Below are positions 32,859-44,422 of a stretch of 64,000 nt of DNA, piece after piece; within the stretch, counting starts at the first letter, position 1, and each line of letters opens with the position of its first letter. The DNA comes from Micractinium sp. NFX-FRZ (Eukaryota > Chlorophyta > Trebouxiophyceae > Chlorellales > Chlorellaceae): positions 186,001 to 250,000 of the forward strand of contig JAPTJF010000028.1 in NCBI GenBank assembly GCA_029339195.1, in the 5' to 3' direction. The notes below the pieces were generated by a model that worked only from the letters and a program-made list of their open reading frames with translations, had not been told where the DNA came from and searched no databases. The position numbers and the translations under genes were made by a program.

Positions 32859-35658
32859 TCACAGGAAGACTGCCTTGAAGATGACCAGCAGCAGCAGCAC
32901 GACGATGGACACCAGCAGCAGGATGACGCACAGCGCCATGCCGCTCTGCTTCTGCTTCTTCTCCGCCTTCTCCAGCTGCTTCACGCCCTCCTCAACCTTC
33001 ATCGCCGTCTGCGGAGGCGGGCAAGCGGAGCGAGCAGGGGGAGGCAGGCCGGGCCGCAAGGGGTGGTGAGGGATGGGGAGGGGGCAGGGCCAGCGTTGGG
33101 CTGGGTGTGGTGGGCAGGGCCAACTGGCTGAACACCATGGGTATGCAGGGCATGTGGTGCGAGCAGAAGGTACGCATTTCCACCTCAGTGGGGTAGTCAG
33201 TGGGGGAGTGGGTAGTCAGTGGGGGAGTCAACAGGGGCGCCCTGCCGCTGCATGCAACGCCACAGCGTGCAGGCTGGATGGACGCCTCCTCATTAGTGCC
33301 AGCATCAGGCCCACGCCCATAACCACACACTATGGCAAATGCTCAATGGCGGATAGAGCTGGTCCACACTGCGCACTTACCTCATTTCATAATCCATCAG
33401 GCCATCTCCACCGCACCAACCCCACTTCCACGGCAAATGTGCTGCCACGTCCCTGCCACCGCCCCTCACCTGCTCCATGTTGTAATCTATCCGATCCAGG
33501 ATGGTGCCCTGGTCGATGACCAGCACGCTGAGGTCCTTCATGATCTGCAGGGCGGATGACGTGGCGCCAGCGGGGCACGTGAGAAGCGTGGCAGGCGGCA
33601 GGGCGGTTGAAGGTCGGGGGGTCTAGGGCAAGGCCACCGGGGGCATGGGCGCACAGCCTGGCCCTGTGCAGCACATACACCTTGGCGCCTTGGGCACGCT
33701 CCACACACCCGTGAGATGCCATGCCCCATGCAGCAGCTTCCCTGCCTGTCCACGCCAACTTTCTCCAGCTGCGCATAGCTAGCCGCGCCTTGCCGTTTTA
33801 TCACCCGCCCTTGAGGCAGTGGTTCTCACCAACCCGCCCACCTGCGCAAGCTCGTTGATCGACTGCACGATGTTCTGCACCTCTCGGTCCCGCTCATCGA
33901 TCAGGGTAGTCATGGTGTCCACTTTGAGCGCCTGCAGATGGGCAGTACCAGAGAGGGGGGCAGCACAGTTGATGCCAGGCGAAAAAGGCTTGCAGCCATG
34001 CACATGCTACAGCCGTGCCAGCATCACAGCAGGCCCAGCACGGCCAGGTGGGGCAGCACCAGCGGCATGACTGCAGCAGGCTCGCAAACATCCAGCACCA
34101 ACAGCAATTCTAGGCACGCGTTGGCCAGCACCCAACAGCCATCAGGAGCAGCCAGGCAGCCAGCAAGTGTGGGCGGGCGGACTAGTGGGCACCCACTAAC
34201 CTGCATGTCTGAGAAGCCCGGGTCGTACTCCTCCTCCCCGCCACGCCCCCGCTCCTCATCCAGCAGGTTCAGACCGCTGCCGCCTGCCCCGCCTCCGCCT
34301 CCCCCGTCCTTGCTGCGCAGCCGGTTCAAGTAAGCCTTCTGCTGCTTGCGGAACTGTATCGACAGCCGCTGCAGCTCCACGGCTAGCGTGCGCTGCAGAG
34401 GAGGGGGCGGGGGCACGGCAGGGCGGCCAGGGGTCAGTGTGGCAGTCGCTAGCGGGGCACCACCACAGCCTCTGCCCTGCATGGCCAAGTGTCCATCCTG
34501 CTCTGCCAAAGCCTTGCAACCTTTGCCTCCCCGCCTCCTTCTCGCCTCCTCGCTCCCCAGCCCGCACCTGCACATTCCGCTTGACCTTCTCGTCCCCCTC
34601 GCTGCTCGATGGCTCACTGCCAAACTGCTGCAGCCGCGCCTCGCACTTGCGGAACATGCGCGTGATCTGCTGCGTCAGCACCTCCACCTGCGCACGGAGG
34701 CGGCACGTGGCAGCGGCAGCGATGCCACAGGCAGCATGGGTATCAAGAGACGGGGTGGGGAGCAGCAGCACGGACGCACGAGGTGGCTGCCGGAGCAGTG
34801 CGCCTGCCGCACTAACCTGGCATGCACGGTTGCAGCAGGATGCCCTGCCTGTGCAGCACATGCACCAGCTGTTGCCAGCCACCGCTCACGCCAGGCCAGC
34901 GCCTGCCTGCCCACCGCCGCCTTATGCCGCTTCCCAACTACTACCCACCACATCTTGCGGTCCCTCCTCACCTGCACCTCGTCGTCGTTTGTGTCGTCAA
35001 ACCGGCTGAGCGTGGCCTTGCCGTGCAGGCTGCGCAGCTCCGCCATGCGCTGCTTGATGCCCAGCATCTCCAGCCGGATCTGCTCCTTGAACTCCACGTA
35101 CTGCGGGGGCAGCGCTGCTGCAACACCGGCAGCACCCGCCTCGGCAGAGTCCAGCCCGCCGCCCAGCGCTGACGCCATGAGCCGCGCGGTTTCTAGGCTG
35201 CACAGCGAGGGGCGGGCGGGCGGACCGGGCAGGCGGGGCAGTGAGCGTGCGAGGTCCCAAGTGGAAACGACGGATGAAGCACCAGCACATGCACGGGATT
35301 GACATCAGGAGGACGCGGGCATGCCGTAACTGCAGCTGTGGTCTGTGGCTGGATGCACACACCCGGCAGCTGCTACGGCGCCCACTGCCCTCGCTTTCAC
35401 TGACCACTCTGCATGCATCCCAGGACCACTGGAATGCCATGAAGCAGCGCACCTCTCCACGCCTGGAGCTGCCATGCCGGGGGCCGTCAGTGGCCGGCTG
35501 CTGCCGCGTGCCTGGCGGCGGTATTTGAGGAAGAGGTCGGTGCGGTTGCGGGTGGTGCCCAGCGGTGCGCCGCTGCTGCCGCTGGTGGAGGCCCCGCCGC
35601 CGCGGGCGTCCACTTCCACCGCCCCTGCATAGCTGATCTTGCCCCTCAGCGCCGCCAT
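32859..35658 (-). CDS. SYP4: TGN syntaxin of the SYP4/Tlg2/syntaxin-16 group
   Basis: The N-terminus has the group's hallmark TRNRTDLFLKYR after a short Gly/Ser-rich lead. An Habc-type helical region follows (YVEFKEQIRLEMLGIKQRM, VLTQQITRMFRKCEARLQQF, VELQRLSIQFRKQQKAYLNRL). The Qa-SNARE helix runs TMTTLIDERDREVQNIVQSI, NELAQIMKDLSVLVIDQGTI, LDRIDYNMEQ, with the zero-layer Gln in VIDQGT. It ends with VEEGVKQLEKAEKKQK and a tail anchor (MALCVILLLVSIVVLLLLVI). This protein acts in membrane fusion at the trans-Golgi network. The gene has about seven exons on the minus strand. The start ATG at 35658 (gccgccATGG) is well placed. Loop residues between helices are Gly-rich (GGGGGGAGGSG), unlike land-plant forms. 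Confidence 0.9.
33374..33497 (-). repeat. Probable donor copy in a syntaxin intron
   Basis: The exon end coding DYNMEQ with its donor (33465-33497) resembles an intron stretch at 33374-33401. On the minus strand both read GATxxATTA(C/T)(A/G)A-ATG followed by AG-GT. The copy is short and diverged, so this is the weakest case in the set. Confidence 0.45.
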
Positions 35659-37253
35659 GGCCAGCCGCTAAGGGCCGGCAGAGGCCACCCGCAAGTCGAG
35701 GTGACCTTCACGCGGGTTGACCTTCACGCGCACGGGTTCCGAGGTGTCTCCGACTGTTGTGCGCGGCAGTAAAGTCGAGAAAAGACGGTAGCGGCCCCGC
35801 CACAGGTGGGCTCGAGGTGTCTACAGCGGGAGCGCGGGTGAGTCGGTGCGAGCTGGGACGTGAGTGTTGTACAAAGCAGCACAGATCAGTGCAGTGGGAT
35901 GCGGCGTTGGTGCAAGGCCAAGGTTGCCAGCACTGCACGCTGCCGCCGCCGCGGCGCCGACCGCTTGCTGCTGGCAAGCGTGTGTCGTGCCCGTTCTGGC
36001 AGCCAAAGTGCAACATACAGCATTGCATTTCTTCTACTTCCTTTCACGCCGGTATCTGCAGATCAACATTGTAAAGGCTTGGGCGGCAGTCTGCAGAAAT
36101 GGAGGCAAGCGCCTCTGCCTCTCCTGCTGCTTCATTCACCATGCACTTAACTTGAGCATCCACAACTGAAGGATTCAGGAGGAATAAAAGGTGTACAAAA
36201 GGGCGTTCAAAATCCCCCCCGGGGGACCTTTGCTTGTGCTTGTCTGCCTTCCCCTTGTTCCCTACCAGCCCGCGGCATCGGTCCAGCATGCTGTGTGTCC
36301 CCCCGCTCCTTTTCCCTGTTTGCAATCATGACAGCCTCTCGCTGTCCAGGGGTCTCTTGTCGCACTTTGTTTGCGGAAATCAGACTGTAACCCCACAAAA
36401 GCAAGAATCCATGGGGCGGCAGGTAGCTGGGCCACTCAGGACGCGCCCAACTCCTCGAGGGCGGGGAGATGCGATGTGGGTACGGCCACAGCAGGCACTC
36501 TAGCACATGAACGATTTGCCCCGCTCTGAATGGTCTGCCCATCATGTACTGAATCTCCAAGCACGGCTACCTAAGTCTCAGGGACCCTGTGCGGGCCAGT
36601 GCCAGGACATGGCAGTGCATTGTGCGAAACCAAGTGACTCAGGTGCTTCATCAAGCTGTTCCACATCTTGGTAGCACTGTGCTACCTTCAGGGGCGCACG
36701 CATGTGGACCCAACCTGGTTGTTGTTGGCAGCTGCAGCACAGCCAAAACCGCACCACCCACGACGACTCGCGTCCCTGCAACCCACCACCCTTGCTGCCT
36801 TCAGCGCACCAACGGCTGCAACCCTTGATCCAAAATTGTGTTGCACAGCTCTCCTTGGCCGAAGCACACTGCTGTGCAAGCCGCTGAGGCAGTCCAGTGG
36901 ACGCCGACCGCCAAGGCTGCACTTCACACCGTTGGGACGGCGCCGTGATGAAGACACTGGATGCTGTTGGTCATTTGAAGAGCGGGGACGGCCGAAGGGC
37001 TCGGCCGAAGGGCTGATGGCGCGCTGCCAGCAGGGCGGAAAATGACGACTGTTGGCCGCCTGAGGAGCTCTTGCACTTCCTCCTGCTTCCCTGTGCGTCC
37101 TGTGCTAACACACGTGCAGCCGTGGATCTCAACCAGCGACAGCGCAGACCCAACACTTTCCCGATTGCAGCGGCTGCTGCACGGGCCTTGATAGCGGCGG
37201 GGTGGCACACGGGCAGTCCGTGAAGCAGTGCCAGCGGCCCGGCGGGCGGCGAG
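35659..37253. other. Divergent intergenic region, 1.6 kb
   Basis: This separates the starts of the syntaxin (-) and CID (+) genes and must hold both promoters. A short direct repeat, gttgaccttcacgcg-like, lies at 35700-35735. A TATA-like ggaataaaagg is at 36181-36191. Several ORFs of 60-125 codons exist on both strands but none shows family features. Confidence 0.4.
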
Positions 37254-39127
37254 ATGGAGGGCGGCAGTGGCGGCGGCAGCGGCGGGCGCCGCTCGTCGAG
37301 CAGCTGGGAGCGCGAGGAGCAGTTTCGTGAGCTGCTGCACAAGGTGGCCAAGAAGGCCAGCCGAGAGGTCATTGATACCTGTGCAGACATAGCCATCCGG
37401 GACGACAAAGTGGTGAGCTTGTCTTGAGGCATCAAGCAGCGCTGTGAGCTGCTGCAGCACTGCTCACCGCGCTGGGCTGCCGCCCTGCCCTTCCTCTTCT
37501 CTGACCCCCCGCCCCGGATGCATCCATTCGCTTCTGAGCCTCTATGCCCTTGCTGGCTGTGCTCCTCGGCAGGCCTACAAGGCGGTGTGTGCGCTGTTGA
37601 TTCACGAGATGAAGCAGCTCAAGCCCTCATACCGCCTCAAGCTCTTGTACGTCGCCTCGGCCATCCTGCGGCAGTCCAAGAGCCGGCGGGGGGAGCGGGA
37701 CAAGTATGGTGAGCGGGGGCAGGGCGGGGTGGATGGGTGGGAGGGGCCTACAGACGGGTGGGCAAGCTGCCGGCGGTGCAGGGTGCACTTTGGGCGTCGG
37801 GGTGTGCACAGCATGCGGGGCCTGCCCCTGCTGCATGCCCGCCTGCCTGCGTACCCTGCCGCGCCTGGCGCACTCCATGCTCTGCATGCACCGCTGTGTG
37901 TGCGCCCCACCTGCACCTGTGAACCGCTCTGCCGCTCATTGCTGCCCTCTGGCTCCTGCCTGCTGTGCAGCTGCACGCTTCGAGCCGCAGCTGAACACAG
38001 TGGCCGACCTGCTGGCGCCACTTGGCGCTGACCACCTGGCATCTGTGCTGAAAGTGCTCGAGGTGTGGTGGCGGGACGACATCTTCCCACCTGCCACGGT
38101 GGCCGCCTTGCAGACGCGCTTCAAAGGCCTGCTTGCGGCGGCGCAGCAGGGCGGCACTGGCGGCGCCGGCAGCAGCGCCGGCGGGGGCTCTTTGGCAGCG
38201 GCGGTGCCCTCCGGAATGGCGACATCCGTCACGGGTGCCCCTGCAGCAGTGGCGCCAGGGGCACCCGTGACGGGCAGCCCAGGTGGTGTCTTTCTTTCCT
38301 CCATGTCCCCAGGCAGCCTGTCGGGGCACCAAGGGGCGGGGGTGGCAGCCGCCGCATCTAGCCAGGCCCATGCGCCCGCCGCCCCGGCCCCAGCACCGCC
38401 CTCCCAGATCAGCAAGGCAGCAGGGGGCACCTCTTCAGCGCCGCCAGCTGGCGGGGAATCGCTGAGCAGTCAGCCGGCAGCAGCAGCGGGGGCAGCATCC
38501 GGTGCGCCGCTGCACACGGTGGGCAGCAGCAGCCAGCTGCTCCCGCTGCAGCGCCAGCAGAGCACTGAGGCGTATGACCCTCTGGCGGCAGCTCTGGATG
38601 GCAGTGACCTGGGTGCAGCTGCAAACGGGGCTAGGCAGGCGGCAGGCGCCGCTCCCTTGCCGGCCCTGCCGCCTCTGCCGCCGCCACCACCAGCAGGTCA
38701 GGCGGCGCCCCCGCCGCCCCCGCCCCAACCTGTCTGGCAGCAGCAATCGCAGCCAGCAACAGGAGCGCAGCAGCAGCAGCAGCAGTGGCAGCAGCAGCCA
38801 CCAGGCGCCGCTCCTTGGCTTCAGCAGCAGCCGCCACCTCCGCCGCCACCAGCCATGCCGCCAGGGCAGGTGGGGCAAGGAGGCAGGGAAGGGCCTCCAC
38901 CGCCCCCACCGCCGCAGCAGCCTTTGCCATCACCACCACCGCCTCCAGCGCAAGCCGGACCACCTCCGCCGCCGCCTCCCAATACAGCAGCAGCGGCAGC
39001 AGCTGTGCCGCCGCCGCCGCCAGAGGGCGCACCAGCAGCGGCTGGAGAGCAGACGGCAGCGGCTGGAGAGGGGACAGCACAGGCAGCGGGGCGCAAGCGC
39101 AAGTCGCGGTGGTCCGATGATGCATAG
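37254..39127 (+). CDS. CID-domain (RNAPII CTD-interacting) protein with C-terminal ULM
   Basis: The exons are 37254-37412, 37573-37708 and 37971-39127, joining in frame to 483 residues. Residues 15-145 form a CID, the alpha-helical RNA polymerase II CTD-binding domain: FRELLHKVAKKASREVIDTC, then KPSYRLKLLYVASAILRQS, KSRRGERDKYAARFEPQL and SVLKVLEVWWRDDIFPPATV. This matches SCAF4/SCAF8-type CIDs (LYVIDSIVRQS, WxxxxxF). The rest is low complexity: Gly/Ser/Ala, then Pro-rich runs with PPPPPP and polyQ. The last residues are RKRKSRWSDDA, a basic-Trp-acidic U2AF-ligand-motif consensus. Together these suggest a link between transcription and splicing or 3'-end processing (inference). No RRM is seen. 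Confidence 0.8.
38226..38273. repeat. 18-bp perfect inverted repeat inside the CID gene
   Basis: Arms at 38226-38243 (ccgtcacgggtgcccctg) and 38256-38273 are exact reverse complements around a 12-nt loop. They lie within the coding exon and code the near-mirror peptide VTGAP...APVTG. Confidence 0.95.
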
Positions 39128-39590
39128 CTGATTGCTTGGGAGGCCGCTTTTGCCAGCATTTGACCTGCTTTTGGGGGCAACCCCTCATGATAGTCCTTGG
39201 CTGTTATGCTGTGATATCCTCATGCTGTGATACCCTCACGCTTCCTTGCTGCCCTGTGGGCAGGGGTGAGGTGCGGTCACCACAGGCTCATGCAGTGCAT
39301 CCAAGCGGGTATGAGGATGGGTCGGGACCAGGTGGTTGGGAAAAGGGGCATGGGAAAGAATGACAGGTCAGCAAAGGAAACAGTGCGGGATCCAAAGAGG
39401 ACCAAACGGGCCGAAAGCGGTGTTCACAGGACAGGGACAGAGGCAGTTAGTACCTCTGGTACGCTGGGAGTGCGCCTGATCTATCACACAGAGTCAAGCA
39501 GAGCAGAGCTCCGCTCTAGAGAGTCACTCAAGCAAGGACAGAGTCAACTACACAAAGAAACGGGTGGGGCGGCAGCGGATGCCAGGCACG
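39128..39590. other. Convergent 3' region
   Basis: The CID gene (+) and the phosphatase gene (-) converge here. A short direct repeat (ctgtgatatcctcatg / ctgtgataccctcacg) is at 39209-39240. No gene is seen. Confidence 0.45.
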
Positions 39591-40492
39591 TCACATCAGC
39601 CGGCATTTGCTCTTGCCCGAGCCATCGCGCTGCCTGCCTCGTGCCCGCCTGCCAGGGCTGCTGCTGCTGCTGCTGCTGGCATTCGCCAGTGGGGCCGCTG
39701 CCGAAGCGGGGCACCCCGGAGAGCCTGCTGCTGCTGGTGGGGACGACACGCTGCCCCCCTGTGCCACCGCCCCTGCAGGCCGCAGCGTGCAGTGCAGCAG
39801 TGAGGCGGAGTCAGGGCTGCTGGAGCCTGCCTCCGCAGAGGAGGCAGCCTCAATCACGGACGGCAGGGGTGCGGACGCTGCTGGGGAGTCCAAACCAGAG
39901 GCCTGGGCCAGCGCAAGTGCCTGCAAGTGCTCCTCCACATCTAGGGCTGCATGCTCGCCCCCGCTGTCTTGTGAGAAGAGGTCGGCCAGCGCTTGGGGCC
40001 CGCGGTGCGGCACGGGGTCGCCCCCAGCGCCGCCCAGCCTGCGCAGGAAAAGGGCGCCGCAGTGGGGGGGGTGTGGGAGGCATGGGGGGGTGCTTCCAAG
40101 CAGAGCGAGCTTGCGGCAGGCGTACACTGGCTGCTGCTACGAGTGCGGCAGAAAATGCGGCGGCTGCGCCGCGGGCAGACATGCAACAGCGACGGCACGC
40201 CAGCATAGAGGCCCAGCGCAGCGGCTGCAGTGGCAGCGGCGGCAATCCAGTCCGTTTGCAAGTGCAGGCACTAGCCCCTCGGTCCCTGCCAGCTCAGCGC
40301 CCTGCACACCTCAGGTGCGCCAGAGCCTCACGCATGCCAAATCCCAGGCTGGGGTTCTCGCTGTCAATGCTCATTGAGCGGGGGAAGGCCCCGGCAGACT
40401 GCTTCTGCAGGAAGCCAGCTGCAGGCACGCTGCCGCCGCCGCCGCTGCTGGCTGGCGTGGCTGGCGTGCCAGGCTGCTGGGGCGGCAGCGGC

Positions 40493-40525
<33 letters not shown>

Positions 40526-43500
40526 GGTGGCAGCAAAGGCGGGCCGGCCCTCACCGCCGGCAGCGCTGCACACACGGCCAGCTGGGCTCTGCTGCTGGGC
40601 GGCTGTGGGATGCCGCCGCGCTTGGAGGGGGACGTGCCGAGGAGAAAAGCGCTAGAAGGGAGGCATCCGCCTGGTGAGGTGTGCATGCCCGGCTTAGGGG
40701 GGCTACTCGACACCCAGGCCGAAGCATCACAACCCTTCATGCCACCACCCCAGCCGGCCCCGTCGCCTTCGCACCCGCCGCTGCTGCTGCAACAGGGGCC
40801 GTCTGCGGCTGCGTCAGCGCTGCCAGCGCTGCCGCCGTCGGCGGCAAACCGCTGCTGCGAGGCTGCCGCTGCCGCCGCCGCACGCTCTGGTGACACGCTG
40901 CCTGGCTGGGCCTGGCAGGCGGCTAGCCCCTGCCCCTCTGCCGCCTCCTCATCCCGCTCTGCGGCAGCTGTGATCGGCGCCACTGCGCTGGGCGTCCCAT
41001 TATTCTGCAGGAAGTCCTCGCACAGCGCCCTGCATGGCAGTGTGGGAGCCGAGGAGGCATGTCAGGAGGGCATGCCACAGGGCAACGACGGGTGGCGGAG
41101 CGCGGGCATGCCAGCTTGTGTTCTTCAGCTCAAGACTCGCCATAGCCATGCACGTGAGACAAATAGTGCGGGAGCCTCGGGTGCTGCAGTGCCAACAATG
41201 TGCAGGCGTGGCGACGAGCGCAGGCATGCAAGGCCAAGCGCTTCGCAGCCAGCACAACCCACAGCCTCGTGCCTCTCCTGGAGGCCACCGTGACCACCTG
41301 CCTGGATGGGTTTCTTCCCCACCCAAGCTCACTCACTTGGCAAGGCCCAGGCTGGTCGCCCGCCGCATGCTGCCAGAGCTTCCTCCCAAGTCCCGGCGCC
41401 AGGAGCTCGCCCCCTCCAGGTGATCTGCTGCTGCCGAAAAATCGCTCATGGAAGAGTGCGCGGTGTGGCCGCCAAAGGCGCTGATGCCGGTGCTTCCTGG
41501 GCTGCCGCCCGCGGCGCCTGATCCTGTGCTGCCGGGAGAGCCCCCGGAAGGCCGGTGCAGCCCCTCGCTGGCGGCGAGTGCCAGCGACAGGCCGCCGCTG
41601 CCGCCGCCGCTGCCGCCGACGCTGCCACTGCCGCTGCTGCCGCCGCCGCGCGACAGCTTGCGCTGCATCAGCCGTCGGCTAGCTGCAAAGCCCTCGGCTG
41701 CCGCAACCACGGCAGCATCGTCCTCGCTGATCGCCCCCGCCCCATTGGCCCCTGCTGCTGCGGCGGCGGCAGCGCCGGCTGCTGATGCGTCTGAGCCGTT
41801 GCCGCTTGTCGGCCCGCCGGCCTGAGCGGGGTCGTACTGGTTGCCTCCGTGCCGGCTGGCATTGCGGCTGCTGCCGCAGCTCCCTGGCCGGCTGGGCGTG
41901 CCGCTCTTGCTGACAGCCGTGTGCTGCGCCAGCGGCGCCGGCACTGCGGGCAGGCCGTCGGCAGAGCCCCCCGTGTTGGCCCGGCTCAGGCTGCCGGTGC
42001 GCCGGCACTCCCGCTCCCGCCGCACCATGTCTGCTGCATCCTCAAAGTGCGGCACATCCTCATTTGCATCATCCATCGCATGCTCCTGCTGCCCATGCTG
42101 CTGCTGCTGCCCCTGCTGCTGCCGGACTGGCCCGTCAGCTATCGCCGCCGCCGCCCGGTGCGCCGCCGCCGCCGCCTCTGCCGCCGCCGCCCGCCGCCGC
42201 AGCCGCTCCGCCTCTTTAGCCAAGTCGTCCACCGCTGCCACTGCAGGGGGCGACCCGCCCAGCACGCTGCCCTCGGGCGTGACGGCGCTGCCGCCGCCGT
42301 AGCGTGCATGCAGCTCGCGAATGAATTTCTCGTGCTTCACTCCCGGCGGGCGGGCGGCAGCAAAGCTCTCCAGCGCCTGCTCCACGCTCAGCCCGCAGGC
42401 CTGGCAGAGGTAGGAGCAGACCACAAACCCGGTGCGGTTGAAGCCTGCGCGGGGGAGGGCAGGGGGCAGCAGGGTGGGGGGCAGCAGGGTGGCGGACATC
42501 AGTGACGGTAGCAGAGCAGCACGTGGGGTGGCTGCAGCCGCTGGCTGTCGGCACCACTCACTCACTCACTCACTCACTCAATCAATCAATCAATCAATCA
42601 ACCAACCACTGCCCAGCGCACTGACAGCCCTGCAGTGCGTCCACACCACCCGCGTGCCGCTCGGCCGCCAATGGCAGCACACCAAGCAGGCCCGCCCCCC
42701 ACGGCACGCACCGTAGGCGCAGTGCAGGGCGATGTACTTGTCGGGGTGCCTGCCCCAGAAGCCCTTGGCTGCCCGCTCAACTTCGTTGATGGCCTCACGG
42801 GAGGGCAGCACCTTGGCGATGAGCTGGAGCACAGCAGGCACAGCACGGGGAGGGGGCGGGTGCAGGCGGCATCAGGCACCCTGCGCAGCTGCTGGCGCGG
42901 CATTCTGCCACTGCGGCCCAGGATGCAGCGCTCTTTCCAAGCCTCATTCAACGGTTGCGAACCCGGCAGGCAGCACAGCAGGAGAGCACAGCGGGCAGGC
43001 AGGCACAAACCAGGGTGCACTCTGGTGGTGCCGCAACACACATCAAGTAAGCAAGAGTGCCTCAACCGTGGTGATAACCGATGCTAGGCCCTCACCTGCA
43101 CGTGCTCATACTCCACCGAATCTGGCATGTCATCCGAGTACCTGCACAGCCCATGACACAAGCAAGCCAGGCGTTCAATTAAAATGTGCACACACACACA
43201 CCGCCGCCATGTGCGCGTCTGCGCACCCAGTTGGCTGCTGCTGGGCCTCAGCCAAACCTCAGAGGGCTGGGACTCACACTGGATGGCAGACAACCAGCAG
43301 GCTGGGCACCATTGCAAAAACAACTCCCCGGGTGGGGGATGGGGGATGATGCCTCACACCTCCCACGCCGCACCCCAACGTGCTGCTGCCGCAGCTGTCA
43401 CCCCAACCGCGCTGCCTCCTTCCCCGCTCCCCGCAGGTCACCCCCCTCCGGCTCACAGGCAGTCGTGGTTTGCAAGGTCAATAATCATTCCGACCTCCCG

Positions 43501-44089
43501 CCCCAGCGCCGCTTCCCGCGCCAGCAGCAGCGGCACCGTCAGCGGGTGCTTGGGCGCCTCTGGCAGGCTCCAGTTGTCCAGTATCTCCGTGCTCATGGGC
43601 GTCTTCATCGGAACGAATTTGGTGGGGGCGACGGGCAAGCCGACGGCGTCGTAGTCGGCCTAAGGAAAGGAGGGACGGGGAGCGTGTGCTCGGGCGGGGT
43701 GAGGTGGGCGAGGCGGTCGTGGAGGGTGCTGGACGGCAGGCGCCGCGCAGCCCAGCATGGGGCTTGCAGGGGTGGCAGAAAGCAGGGCTCCTCTGCCACC
43801 CGAGCTGCCAGGAACTCAGGACCTCTGCTCTGCCGCTGCTCTGTGAACAGACACGGCAGGGACGGGGGCCAGCCGCCGGCAGCGGGCACACCGCCCAGGT
43901 GCCGTCCTGGCCCTGGCCCCGCCCTCTTCCTGGTCCCGCCCTGCTCACCCATTTCTGCAGCTTCCCCAGCACAGTAGGAGCGGCGGCAGCATCGTCCAGG
44001 GGCTGGGCCAGCTGCTCGACACCAGGCGGCTCGGCCTCTGAGCCGGGGTTCCAACCCGCCAGGGAGACGGAGCAGGCTGCACGTGACAT
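39591..44089 (-). CDS. mRNA-capping RNA 5'-triphosphatase-like cysteine phosphatase, no guanylyltransferase domain seen
   Basis: The N-terminal domain matches the RNA triphosphatase half of plant and animal capping enzymes. It has WNPGSE, an FVPMKTPMS loop, LGREVGMIIDLANHDCLY, EYEHVQ, the P-loop HCAYGFNRTGFVVCSYL (the HCx5R active site, split by an intron after HCAYG) and ARPPGVKHEKFIRELHARY. It should hydrolyse the gamma-phosphate of nascent RNA 5' ends. No guanylyltransferase KxDG motif follows; instead there are several hundred Ala/Ser/Gly/Gln-rich residues. The protein ends RQRDGSGKSKCRLM, a basic stretch with a CaaX-like box. The start is the first in-frame ATG at 44089; the frame is open further up to a GTG at 44239. 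About eight exons are inferred. Confidence 0.75.
42555..42608. repeat. Tetranucleotide microsatellite
   Basis: (ACTC)n passes into (AATC)n and then (AACC)2, in the intron that splits the phosphatase active site. Confidence 0.95.
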
Positions 44090-44422
44090 AGCGTTCACGA
44101 CCGAGAAGGCGCCATAGCCACAGCAAGCAGCCGCCGACGACACAAGAGCGGGCGCTCTAGATAGGCGTGCCGCTGTCCCTGCAGAAATGCTATTGCTAGG
44201 AGCTTTTCGAAACACGATTGACCGCTCCGAGCCATGCACGCTCGCGCGCTGGCTGCTGCGACGTGCTGCGCGGCAGTCGAAGAGTCGCGCCCCTTACTCT
44301 TTTCGCCTGCCCGCCCTGCCGCAACATCTTTGTTGGTTGCAGACTCGGTACAACCAGCTTCAGCGCGTGATACTGGTATCGTGAAGCTTGCGATCGATCA
44401 GCTAAGCGCTCGCTCAGTTCCA
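44090..44422. other. Divergent promoter region
   Basis: This short region lies between the starts of the capping-type phosphatase (-) and the reductase (+). If the reductase instead starts at its upstream in-frame ATG (44234), the region shrinks to 144 bp. No TATA box is evident. Confidence 0.45.

Noticed and set aside
44234..44422. Upstream in-frame ATG for the reductase (63 extra residues)
   Set aside because: The extension has no conserved or clear targeting character and would shrink the divergent promoter to 144 bp. It is kept as an alternative, not the main call.
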